6,643 nt of DNA from Rhodocyclaceae bacterium UBA1310 (GTDB taxonomy: Bacteria > Pseudomonadota > Gammaproteobacteria > Burkholderiales > Rhodocyclaceae), in contig DBTS01000076.1 of the NCBI GenBank assembly GCA_002307175.1, positions 78,273 to 84,915 of the forward strand, given 5' to 3'. Below are positions 1 through 6,240 of the stretch, piece after piece. Under the pieces are notes generated by a model. The model did no database searches, was not told the origin of the DNA, and worked only from the letters and a program-made list of their open reading frames with translations. Made by a program: the position numbers and the translations under genes. The first letter of the stretch is position 1; every line of letters starts with the position of its first letter.

Positions 1-50
1 TCGATGTAGGGCACGACGTTGATCTGGTTCATCATCCGACGTTGGCGCAT
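1..50 (-). CDS. tolR: TolR, biopolymer transport protein (5' fragment)
   Basis: Only the first 16 complete codons lie in the window, reading MRQRRMMNQINVVPYI; the gene continues beyond position 1. The INVVPYI stretch is the hallmark N-terminus of TolR/ExbD proteins, just before their single membrane helix. TolR is the inner-membrane partner of TolQ; together they use the proton gradient to energise TolA and the Tol-Pal system. The ATG follows the tolQ stop codon after three bases (TAA GCC ATG). The Shine-Dalgarno sequence is weak (GAGA, nine bases upstream), so translational coupling to tolQ is likely. The identification rests on the motif plus the position after tolQ. The conserved membrane aspartate lies outside the window and cannot be checked. 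Confidence 0.9.
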   Translation of the reverse strand, partial: MRQRRMMNQINVVPYI

Positions 51-53
51 GGC

Positions 54-731
54 TTATCTCAACTGACGCTGGAGGATGTTGGAAAATTCCTCCATGTAGC
101 TTTCGAAACGGATCGACAGGCGATCCACGTCGTGAATGAAGCGGTTATACGCAACCACCGCCGGAATGGCCGCAAACAGACCGATTGCAGTCGCCACCAA
201 CGCTTCGGCAATCCCTGGCGCAACGTGGGCCAGTGTGGCGGAACTGACATTCGCCAGGCCACGGAAGGCATTCATGATGCCCCACACCGTACCAAACAGG
301 CCGACATACGGACTCACTGAGCCGACAGATGCCAGAAAAGCCAGATGTGCTTCCAGATCGTCGATCTCGCGCTGGAAGGTGGCACGCATGGCACGCCGGG
401 CACCATTGATGATATCTGACGCCTCAAAGGTTTTCTGCCCATGCAGCTTGGAGAATTCCCGGAACCCGGCTTCAAAGATGCGCGCCATCGGCCCGGCCGT
501 CTCGCGCTCGGCGGAAACATTGCGGTAGAGCTGCACCAGATCGATGCCACTCCAGAACATCTGTTCGAAGTTGCTGGTGTCTTCACGTGTGGCGCGCAGC
601 ACAAAGGCCTTGCGGAAGATCCAGTACCAGGACATGAAAGACACGCTGAGCAGAATGGCCATGATGCATTTCACGACCACACTGGCATTCATGACCAATG
701 TGAGAATTGACAGATCAGAAGAAGAATTCAT
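54..731 (-). CDS. tolQ: TolQ, proton-channel subunit of Tol-Pal
   Basis: A 225-residue inner-membrane protein of the MotA/TolQ/ExbB family, close to the usual TolQ length of about 230. TolQ forms the proton-conducting motor with TolR that drives TolA and Pal, keeping the outer membrane attached during constriction. Three membrane segments are visible: about residues 15-37, 131-155 and 168-196. A long cytoplasmic loop (about 40-128) lies between the first two. The family signature is in the second and third helices: SVSPYVGLFGTVWGIMNAF (138-156), then GIAEALVATAIGLFAAIPAV (173-192), including the conserved threonines at 148 and 181 that line the TolQ/ExbB channel. The ATG overlaps the ybgC stop by four bases (ATGA), and GAAGG sits six bases upstream (742-738), which supports this start. 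TolR follows after three bases. TolQ rather than ExbB is chosen because ybgC precedes it. Confidence 0.96.
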   Translation of the reverse strand: MNSSSDLSILTLVMNASVVVKCIMAILLSVSFMSWYWIFRKAFVLRATREDTSNFEQMFWSGIDLVQLYRNVSAERETAGPMARIFEAGFREFSKLHGQKTFEASDIINGARRAMRATFQREIDDLEAHLAFLASVGSVSPYVGLFGTVWGIMNAFRGLANVSSATLAHVAPGIAEALVATAIGLFAAIPAVVAYNRFIHDVDRLSIRFESYMEEFSNILQRQLR

Positions 732-1159
732 GCTTCGCCTTCAAAAAGTCGACGCAAATCATCGGGGATGCGCGTGGCACGCCGACGATTCCAGTCAACA
801 CAAGCTATGGTGACTCGGGCCTCAAACAATCGCGTCTGCCCCCTCATCACCTTCTGATGGAAAACCACAGAGGCAGCGCCAACCGACACGATGGTGGACA
901 GGACATTCAATTCGTCATCAAGTTCCGCGCTGGCGAAATAATCCGCTTCCACACGGCTGACAACGAATATGATCCCGCTCTCGGCACGCAAATTGCTTTG
1001 ATTCACTCCAGAACTGCGCAGGCGCTCGGTTCGGGCACGTTCGCAGAAACGTAAGTAGTTTGCGTAATAGACAACGCCACCGGCGTCGGTATCTTCATAG
1101 TATACGCGCACAACCCAGCTTGATGCTTGAGTGGCGGCCGGAAGGTTGTTTTCGGACAT
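728..1159 (-). CDS. ybgC: YbgC, tol-pal system acyl-CoA thioesterase
   Basis: A 143-residue hotdog-fold thioesterase of the 4HBT/YbgC family. YbgC hydrolyses acyl-CoA esters in the cytoplasm, has been linked to phospholipid metabolism, and is the usual first gene of tol-pal clusters. The active-site signature VRVYYEDTDAGGVVYY is at residues 17-32; Asp25 corresponds to catalytic Asp18 of the E. coli enzyme. The nearby histidine of E. coli YbgC (HASY) is Tyr32 here, a form I recall as common in Betaproteobacteria. The ERARTE motif follows. I chose the ATG at 1159 (MSENNLP...) because homologues have only a short N-terminus before the signature. An in-frame GTG at 1189 would add ten residues (153 total) but has no visible Shine-Dalgarno. 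The 1159 start is also imperfect: its nearest AGGAA lies 15 bases upstream. The stop overlaps tolQ by four bases. Confidence 0.92.
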   Translation of the reverse strand: MSENNLPAATQASSWVVRVYYEDTDAGGVVYYANYLRFCERARTERLRSSGVNQSNLRAESGIIFVVSRVEADYFASAELDDELNVLSTIVSVGAASVVFHQKVMRGQTRLFEARVTIACVDWNRRRATRIPDDLRRLFEGEA

Positions 1160-1306
1160 CCAGTTATTGTACCGTTCCTGGCATGCCACACCGACACGCG
1201 GATTGTGTAAAGTGATGGTTGACTGTGATTTGCCGCAGGATTACGGCACAATACTCGGTCCTCCCGGCCCCTATTGCACCCGGATAATTTTGACGAAGGA
1301 GTATCC
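1160..1306. promoter_or_regulatory. Divergent promoter region between ybgC-tolQR and dksA
   Basis: These 147 bases separate two divergently read units, so promoters for both should lie here. On the minus strand, TACAAT (1171-1166) matches the -10 consensus at five of six positions; its spacing would put the RNA start near the ybgC ATG at 1159, but the -35 position (TCGGTG) is poor. On the plus strand I see TTGACT (1219-1224, five of six to -35) and GATAAT (1283-1288, five of six to -10), but neither has a good partner at 16-18 bases. Placement of a divergent promoter region is safe; the exact boxes are not. Confidence 0.5.
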
Positions 1307-1714
1307 ATGGCGCTGACTGAAGCCGCATTGCTTGCGATGCCCGAAGCGGATTACATGAACGATGAGCAGATCGCTTTCTTTCGTGACCGCCTGACCTCAA
1401 TGCGCAATGAGCTGCAACGCAAAGTGGACGAAACCGTTGAATACATGCGCGAACAGGAAACTGTGGCAGATCCCGCGGATCGGGCCACAGTGGAAGAGGA
1501 GCATGCACTGGAGTTGCGCACTCGGGATCGCGAGCGCAAACTGTTGAAGAAGATCGAGCAAGCACTGACGCGCATCGACGATGGCTCGTACGGTTTCTGC
1601 GAGGAAACCGGAGAGCCTATCGGCATCGCCCGGCTGCTGGCGCGCCCGACTGCGACACTTTCGGTGGATGCCCAGACTCGACGCGAACGAGTACAGAAAT
1701 TGTTTGCGGACTGA
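1307..1714 (+). CDS. dksA: RNA polymerase-binding transcription factor DksA (single-cysteine zinc-finger variant)
   Basis: A 135-residue DksA-family protein. DksA inserts into the secondary channel of RNA polymerase and, with ppGpp, represses stable RNA promoters and activates amino-acid biosynthesis genes. The coiled coil runs from about residues 18 to 90. Its tip carries DPADRA (55-60), matching the functional D-x-x-D-x-A tip of E. coli DksA (Asp71, Asp74, Ala76). The C-terminal globular part has the family text YGFCEETGEPIGIARLLARP. Of the four zinc cysteines in E. coli (114, 117, 135, 138), only the first is kept: the aligned residues are Cys98, Thr101, Ser119 and Ala122, so classical zinc binding is not expected. 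This form is common in some proteobacteria and is not a sign of decay. AAGGAG (1296-1301) sits five bases before the ATG. A longer in-frame reading from 1274 lacks support. Confidence 0.96.
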   Translation: MALTEAALLAMPEADYMNDEQIAFFRDRLTSMRNELQRKVDETVEYMREQETVADPADRATVEEEHALELRTRDRERKLLKKIEQALTRIDDGSYGFCEETGEPIGIARLLARPTATLSVDAQTRRERVQKLFAD

Positions 1715-1721
1715 CGGAGAA

Positions 1722-1751
1722 TGTTCCCGATAGCCTGCCCGCACGGGAACA
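1722..1751. repeat. Inverted repeat after dksA
   Basis: TGTTCCCG (1722-1729) and CGGGAACA (1744-1751) form a perfect eight-base inverted repeat around a 14-base loop, starting eight bases after the dksA stop. No T-run follows (ATATCC), so it is not a standard intrinsic terminator. It could be a weak or Rho-assisted terminator, an mRNA-stabilising hairpin, or an operator for the next gene. The sequence does not decide among these. Confidence 0.5.
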
Positions 1752-1826
1752 ATATCCGCCAGTGCGGAACTCGACCTGCTTATGTTTGAATGATTCCCCC
1801 GACCACAGGCCAGGGTCTGAATAAAA

Positions 1827-3023
1827 ATGGTTTTACCTTTTTTCGGTAGAAAATCTCCTGAAGGCGGTAAGAGCGATCAAGGGTCGCGTACCGGCAATGG
1901 CAAACCCAAAGGGGACTTGAGTACTTCAATGGACTTCACGCATGCCGGAGGCGACGCAGGGCGCTCGCTAGCCGCAGCTGCTGACAAGATCCAGGTGCAG
2001 GAAGTCTCCCACGAGGACGTTGCGGCCATTGAAGAAGCCGCAGTGCTCTACGCCAATGCCAACGACAGTGGCGCAAAAGCCGTGCTGGAAGAAGCCATCA
2101 GGGGACCAAGCAAAAATTCCGAGCGCCTCTGGCAGATGGTTTTCGATCTGTATCGACTCACCGGCGACAAGGCCAGTTTCGATACTCAGGGCGTGGTCTT
2201 TGCCCAGCTCTTCGAAAAATCACCTCCGGTATGGAGTGTGCAGGACACCATTGTTGCCGTTCCCCAAGGGCAAGCAGGCAACACGCCAGCCGTGAATCTG
2301 GCAGGCAGTCTGAGTAGCAATGCAGCAGGGCAATTCGATCAGCTCACGCGGATCGCCACCCGTACCGGCAAACTGCGTATCGACATGTCGAAGTTGCGTG
2401 GCATTGATGAAGCCGGATGTGAGCTGCTCTGCGATGCGCTGGAGAAACTCGGACGCAGCCAGGTGAAGGTGGCGATGCTGGGCGTGGCCCACGCACTCAC
2501 ACTGCTGGAGCCACACCTCAAGGTCGGCGAAGCCCAAGGCCGGGTTTTCTGGATTGCTGCGCTGGCGATGCTGCAGCAACTTGGCGATCAGGACCGCTTT
2601 GAAGACGCTGCCGTCAATTTTGCCATCACCTTCGAAGAATCTCCGCCATCATGGGATCCGCCCGAGCCTTCGCTGAGCCTGACGGATACCCAGGACATGC
2701 AAAGGGTTGAAGACCCCTTGCCGGTCATAGATGCCCCTGGCGATGTAGATGCTTTCGTGATGGACGGCATCATTGCCGGCCCGCAACCGGAAGTTCTGCG
2801 CAAACTGGCGGACTACGCCTCGGAACGCCCGTTCGTCGAGATCGACTGTAGCGGCCTGCGGCGACTGGAATTCGTCAGCGCCGGTTCCCTGTTCAACCAG
2901 ATTGCGCAATTCCAGAGTCAGGGCAAACGCACTTTGCTGCGCCACCCCAACGAGATGGTTGCCGCGCTGCTGGTGGTGATGGGCATCGACCAGATCTCCA
3001 AGATCATCCACAAAAAGTTCTGA
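1827..3023 (+). CDS. Tandem STAS-domain protein with duplicated helical modules
   Basis: A 398-residue, probably cytoplasmic protein with no signal peptide or membrane helix. Residues 1-55 are polar and low in complexity. Residues 60-136 form a helical, TPR-like region (AAVLYANANDSGAKAVLEEA). A STAS-like domain follows (about 142-235), then a second helical segment (241-276) and a second STAS-like domain (about 305-395). The helical segments are repeats: residues 101-136 and 241-276 align without gaps with 13 of 36 identities, both ending F-E-x-S-P-P-x-W. STAS domains usually act as anti-anti-sigma factors or as modules in transporters and signalling complexes. At the site of the SpoIIAA phosphoserine (DSSG), both domains have alanine (IDEAG at 193-197, FVSAG at 349-353), so phospho-switching there is unlikely. 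No anti-sigma kinase gene is nearby. AGGG at 1812-1815 is a plausible though distant ribosome site. The specific function is unknown. Confidence 0.85.
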   Translation: MVLPFFGRKSPEGGKSDQGSRTGNGKPKGDLSTSMDFTHAGGDAGRSLAAAADKIQVQEVSHEDVAAIEEAAVLYANANDSGAKAVLEEAIRGPSKNSERLWQMVFDLYRLTGDKASFDTQGVVFAQLFEKSPPVWSVQDTIVAVPQGQAGNTPAVNLAGSLSSNAAGQFDQLTRIATRTGKLRIDMSKLRGIDEAGCELLCDALEKLGRSQVKVAMLGVAHALTLLEPHLKVGEAQGRVFWIAALAMLQQLGDQDRFEDAAVNFAITFEESPPSWDPPEPSLSLTDTQDMQRVEDPLPVIDAPGDVDAFVMDGIIAGPQPEVLRKLADYASERPFVEIDCSGLRRLEFVSAGSLFNQIAQFQSQGKRTLLRHPNEMVAALLVVMGIDQISKIIHKKF

Positions 3024-3030
3024 TTTTTCG

Positions 3031-3054
3031 ACCCTTCTGGCAACCGAAGGGTTT
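3031..3054 (+). terminator. Probable intrinsic terminator after the STAS gene
   Basis: ACCCTTC (3031-3037) pairs with GAAGGGT (3046-3052), eight bases after the STAS gene stop. Inside, GG and CC can extend the stem across a single bulged T, leaving a CAA loop. The T-run is short (TTTGT), so termination may be partial. The position between two plus-strand genes fits a transcription boundary. Confidence 0.5.
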
Positions 3055-3099
3055 GTCCACGTGGTGAATCGGCATGACGGGCTGTAGTATTGGCCCATC

Positions 3100-3972
3100 A
3101 TGCTTGAACGCATCCTCTCCGTCCTGTTCCCGGTTTTTGCCATCACTGCGATCGGTTATGTCGTGGCCCTTCGACAGAAACCGGACATGCGCCACGCCAA
3201 CCGCCTCATCGCGGATGTTTTCGTGCCTGCTCTGGTCTTCGGTGCCATGGCCAGCCGGGATTTCCACATCTTTGCTTACCGCTGGCTGGCTTTGGCGATG
3301 CTGCTCGTCACCATCGCCTGCGGTGTTTTCGGCGCCCTGCTCGCACGCGCCTACCGCCTCAGCTACCGTACTCTGGTGCCGCCGATGATGTTCACCAACT
3401 CGGTCAATCTGGGGGTGCCGGTGGCGGTCCTGGCCTTTGGGGACCGCGCGCTGCAGCCTGCCATCGTGCTGTTTCTGATTTCCAGCCTGGTGCACTATTC
3501 CTTCGGGCTCTGGCTGCTTGATCACAAGGCCCGCATCATCACGATGTGGCGCCAGCCTTCCCTGCTGGCGATGATCCTGGGCACGGCAATCTCGCTGACC
3601 GGCCTCCATGTCTGGGAGCCTGCGGTCACTGCAGTGAAGATGCTTGGTGATATCAGCATCCCGCTGATGCTCTTCGCCCTTGGGGTACGCATGACGGACA
3701 TTTCGTTTCGCGGCTGGCAGCTTGGAGTGGTCACCGGCCTGGCCCGCCCGGCCTTCGGCATGCTGGTCTCATTCGGCATCGCCGAACTGCTCGGCATTCA
3801 TGGCTTTGCGGAAGGCCTGCTGGTGATTTACGGTGCCCTGCCCCCGGCCGTGATGAATTACATCTTTGCCGAGCGCTACGACGCCGACCCCGATCGTGTC
3901 GCCTCGGTGGTGCTGCTGGGCAATCTGTTGTCGGTCGTGGTCTTGCCCATCGCACTCGCACTGGCCCTGTAG
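3100..3972 (+). CDS. AEC-family permease (auxin efflux carrier-like)
   Basis: A 290-residue polytopic inner-membrane protein of the AEC family (Membrane_trans, PF03547), slightly shorter than the typical 300-320 residues. Hydrophobic helices fill nearly the whole length. The N-terminal half carries the family pattern FVPALVFGAM (41-50) and TNSVNLGVPVAVLAFG (99-114). The C-terminal half has LPPAVMNYIFAERY (247-260) and DRVASVVLLGNLLSVVVLPI (265-284), the conserved last pair of helices. Bacterial members export or import organic acids such as malate or malonate; the substrate cannot be read from the sequence, and neighbouring genes give no clue. The Shine-Dalgarno is poor upstream of this ATG, but MLERILSVLFPVF is the usual N-terminal start of the family, so I keep it. 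The gene ends with tandem stops (TAGTAG). Confidence 0.92.
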   Translation: MLERILSVLFPVFAITAIGYVVALRQKPDMRHANRLIADVFVPALVFGAMASRDFHIFAYRWLALAMLLVTIACGVFGALLARAYRLSYRTLVPPMMFTNSVNLGVPVAVLAFGDRALQPAIVLFLISSLVHYSFGLWLLDHKARIITMWRQPSLLAMILGTAISLTGLHVWEPAVTAVKMLGDISIPLMLFALGVRMTDISFRGWQLGVVTGLARPAFGMLVSFGIAELLGIHGFAEGLLVIYGALPPAVMNYIFAERYDADPDRVASVVLLGNLLSVVVLPIALALAL

Positions 3973-4036
3973 TAGGCTGTCGTCATCACCCTTGTTTCCC
4001 CTTTTCTTTTCCCCTTATCCCTGCAGGGTTTGACTC

Positions 4037-4432
4037 ATGCCTGTCCCGGAATATTCGACGGAAAGCACAAGCAGCACTCCACACAAGCCCAGACCCCGCT
4101 GGCTGGCCTTTGGCATTGCTGCAGCCATTGCCAATCTCCTGGCGATCGGCCTGGCAATCCTGGGAGGCGCGGTGATTCCACAATTTGCAAAAGTATTTAC
4201 GAGCTTCGGCGCGGATCTGCCGTGGCCCACGCAATTTCTCATCGAACACCCGCTGATCCTCTGCCTGGCAATTCCGGCAAGCCTCGTACTCACTCTGGCG
4301 GGGCTGTTTTCCCGCTATCGCAATCAAGTCACAAGCGGGCTTGCCATCTTCAGCCTCATCGAACTTCTGGCCGTACCAGTCTGCATCGCAATGCTGTATC
4401 TGCCGATTGTGAAGATGGGGCAGATTTCCTGA
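4037..4432 (+). CDS. Small membrane protein with a PilC/GspF-like motif
   Basis: A 131-residue protein with about three membrane helices (22-47, 72-92, 102-125) and a polar Ser/Thr/Pro-rich N-terminus. After helix 1 comes VIPQFAKVFTSFGADLPWPT (46-65), which closely resembles the VIPxFxxxFxxFGAxLPxxT segment of type IV pilus PilC and type II secretion GspF platform proteins. Those proteins are about 400 residues; here only the segment around one of their helices is recognisable, and no pilus or secretion gene adjoins it. It may be a separate small family sharing this membrane hairpin rather than a degraded PilC, since the reading frame is intact. AGGG (4025-4028) lies eight bases before the ATG, a good ribosome site. 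It starts 64 bases after the AEC gene, across a pyrimidine-rich stretch, and could be co-transcribed with it. Function unknown. Confidence 0.8.
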   Translation: MPVPEYSTESTSSTPHKPRPRWLAFGIAAAIANLLAIGLAILGGAVIPQFAKVFTSFGADLPWPTQFLIEHPLILCLAIPASLVLTLAGLFSRYRNQVTSGLAIFSLIELLAVPVCIAMLYLPIVKMGQIS

Positions 4433-4475
4433 GGGGCTGTTCGTAATCTTTCTGTCTATGCTTATTCTCAGCAGC

Positions 4476-4505
4476 ATCAGACGCTCACAATTGGCGGCTG
4501 ATTTT
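4476..4505 (+). terminator. Probable intrinsic terminator after the small membrane protein
   Basis: ATCAGACGC (4476-4484) and GCGGCTGAT (4494-4502) can form a nine-position stem with one A-G mismatch and a nine-base loop, followed directly by TTTTC. It begins 43 bases after the upstream stop codon. The stem and short T-run fit a moderate Rho-independent terminator isolating the efflux operon downstream. Confidence 0.45.
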
Positions 4506-4506
4506 C

Positions 4507-4718
4507 TGACGAACGCTTACACTCGTTAACTTGTGCTAACCCACGCCGTCATCATCAGACCGTTATCATTGGTTTATGCTTAACAGTCGGCCGGGCAGAC
4601 CTGAATACTGTCCGGCAACATAGGGTCAGGCGGATCTGCGGGCGATAGCCACCATCACGTAGACATCAACAGGCTTCACACCGCCGGGCATTGACGCGTC
4701 GTGGCAATACTCTTTCAC
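4507..4718. other. Gene-free region upstream of mdtA
   Basis: About 210 bases before the efflux operon contain no supported gene or RNA gene. The promoter of mdtA should be here. TATGCT (4575-4580, four of six to the -10 consensus) has only a weak -35 counterpart, TCATCA (4552-4557), at 17 bases. I find no convincing regulator-binding palindrome, and no regulator gene sits beside the operon in this window. Confidence 0.4.
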
Positions 4719-4722
4719 AGGA
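4719..4722 (+). promoter_or_regulatory. Ribosome binding site of mdtA
   Basis: AGGA lies six bases before the ATG at 4729 and directly abuts the earlier in-frame ATG at 4723. The spacing therefore favours 4729 as the start of mdtA, dropping two residues from the longer reading. Confidence 0.65.
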
Positions 4723-4728
4723 ATGGCG

Positions 4729-6240
4729 ATGAATGCAGGTCAGGTAGCAGGCAATGCGGCCAAGCACACAAGATTTTTCCGCTGGATCGGCGTTCTACTG
4801 ATCCTTGCCGCCGGTGGGGGAGCCTGGGCCTGGTGGCATGCACGGCAGGCTGCATCAGCGGGAAGTGGGGATGCATCCTCCGCTCAGGGTCCGCGTGGGC
4901 GTAACGGTAATGCACGCACCCCGGCACGCGCTGTCCCGGTGCAGGTGGCAGCCATTCGCCGCGGCGAACTTCACGAATATCTGAACAGCCTGGGCACGGT
5001 CACAGCCGCCAGCTCGGTGATCGTCCACACCCGTGTGGATGGTCTGCTACAGCACCTTAACTTCAAGGAAGGGCAGATGGTGAAGGCCGGTCAGGTACTG
5101 GCCGAAATTGATCCTGCCCCCTTCCAGGCAAGTCTGGCCCAAGTGGAAGGCCAGTTCGCCAAAGACCAGGCGCTGCTTGCCAATGCCCGACGCGATCTGC
5201 TGCGCTACAAGACCCTGCTCGCCCAGGATTCAACCTCGCAGCAACAGGTCGACACTACGGAATCCCTGGTGCGCCAGTACGAGGGCACCGTGAAGGCAGA
5301 CCAGGGACAGGTAGACAGTGCCCGCCTGCAGCTGGGCTACACTCGAGTGGTGGCGCCTGTTTCGGGCCGCCTAGGGCTGCGTGCGGTGGACGCCGGAAAT
5401 ATGGTGCACACTGCCGACACCTCGGGCATCGTCACCATCAACCAGGTGCAGCCCATCAATGTGGTCTTCACGCTGACCGAAATCCAGCTGCCCATGGTGC
5501 TGGGGGCGCTGCGCGACGGCAAATCGCTGCCGGTGGAAGCCTGGGATCGCGACCAGAAGCAGCAGCTGGCTGGCGGCCACGTCGATTCGATGGATAACCA
5601 GATCGACCAGACTACGGGCACGGTGAAACTGCGGGCAGTCTTCGCCAATGATGATGGCTCGCTCTTCCCAAACCAGTTCGTCAACATGCGCCTGCTCGCC
5701 AGAACGCATCCAGACGCCGTGATCGCCCCCTCTGCCGCCCTCCAGCGCGGCCGCAATGGCACCTTCGTGTACGTCGTGGGTGCCGAGAACCGCGTGCGTC
5801 AGGCACTCGTCAAGACCGGTGCGGTGGATGGCTTGAATATCGAGATCACGGAAGGTCTCAAGGGTGGCGAAACAGTCGTGATTGATGGCATCGACCAGTT
5901 GCGCGAGGGTGCCCAGATCGAAGTCGCCAACCCGACGGCCCTGCTCAAGGAAAAACCCCGCGGTGCCGGGCGCAACGGGCGCCATCCGGGGGCCAGTGGC
6001 CCTGCACATGACGGATCGGCAAGTGGCGCGGACGTACAGGCACGCCGCCCGCGTAGTGCGGCCGGGGATGCTGCGGCATCCGGCGCGCAGGCGGATGAGA
6101 CAGAGCAGTCCCACCGTCATCCTCACGACAGGGAGGGGCAAAGCGCCCCGGCAGGAGAGTGGCCGCATCACGAGGGTTCGCGCCCTGCCGGCGCGGATGG
6201 ACAGGGACGCCCCGCTTCAGCGCATCCGGCAGGGCAATGA
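4729..6240 (+). CDS. mdtA: MdtA, periplasmic adaptor of an RND multidrug efflux pump
   Basis: A 503-residue membrane fusion protein linking an inner-membrane RND pump to an outer-membrane channel. One N-terminal membrane anchor (RFFRWIGVLLILAAGGGAWAWW, about 15-36) is followed by a low-complexity linker. The first lipoyl half-motif VDGLLQHLNFKEGQMVKAGQ is at 103-122, then an alpha-hairpin with LANARRDLLRYK (150-161), the second lipoyl half (APVSGRLGLRAVDAGN, 209-224), and a beta-barrel with VVFTLTE, VEAWDR, DNQIDQTTGTVKLRA and LFPNQFVNMRLL. These track E. coli MdtA closely, including the text around EAWDR and FPNQFVN. MdtA of E. coli is about 415 residues; here an extra tail of about 95 residues (from roughly 408) is rich in Gly, Ala, Arg and His and looks disordered. 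The start follows the ribosome site. The stop overlaps mdtB. Drug spectrum cannot be inferred. Confidence 0.95.
   Translation: MNAGQVAGNAAKHTRFFRWIGVLLILAAGGGAWAWWHARQAASAGSGDASSAQGPRGRNGNARTPARAVPVQVAAIRRGELHEYLNSLGTVTAASSVIVHTRVDGLLQHLNFKEGQMVKAGQVLAEIDPAPFQASLAQVEGQFAKDQALLANARRDLLRYKTLLAQDSTSQQQVDTTESLVRQYEGTVKADQGQVDSARLQLGYTRVVAPVSGRLGLRAVDAGNMVHTADTSGIVTINQVQPINVVFTLTEIQLPMVLGALRDGKSLPVEAWDRDQKQQLAGGHVDSMDNQIDQTTGTVKLRAVFANDDGSLFPNQFVNMRLLARTHPDAVIAPSAALQRGRNGTFVYVVGAENRVRQALVKTGAVDGLNIEITEGLKGGETVVIDGIDQLREGAQIEVANPTALLKEKPRGAGRNGRHPGASGPAHDGSASGADVQARRPRSAAGDAAASGAQADETEQSHRHPHDREGQSAPAGEWPHHEGSRPAGADGQGRPASAHPAGQ
6231..6234 (+). promoter_or_regulatory. Ribosome binding site of mdtB inside the mdtA end
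   Basis: AGGG lies within the last codons of mdtA, five bases before the ATG at 6240 and only two before the alternative ATG at 6237. This favours 6240 as the mdtB start and makes translational coupling likely. Confidence 0.55.

Noticed and set aside
136..528. Open frame of 130 codons opposite tolQ
   Set aside because: It lies entirely antisense to a clearly conserved gene, has no family resemblance, and its composition is that of a reverse-strand shadow in GC-rich coding DNA.
3004..3609. Minus-strand frame of 201 codons across the AEC permease start
   Set aside because: The product is rich in Gln, His, Arg and Asp with no hydrophobic core or known motif, and it runs opposite the well-supported AEC gene.
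4525..4540. GTTA/TAAC inverted repeat in the mdtA upstream region as a regulator operator
   Set aside because: The arms are only four bases, which is expected by chance, and no regulator gene is adjacent.
4457..4582. Two copies of TATGCTTA (4457-4464 and 4575-4582) as a regulatory repeat
   Set aside because: Flanking bases do not match, the spacing is 118 bases, and an eight-base repeat in an AT-richer intergenic region is weak evidence.
5371..6171. Open frame of 266 codons antisense to mdtA
   Set aside because: Long antisense frames are common opposite GC-rich genes. The plus-strand reading matches MdtA throughout, and the antisense product shows no recognisable domain or ribosome site.
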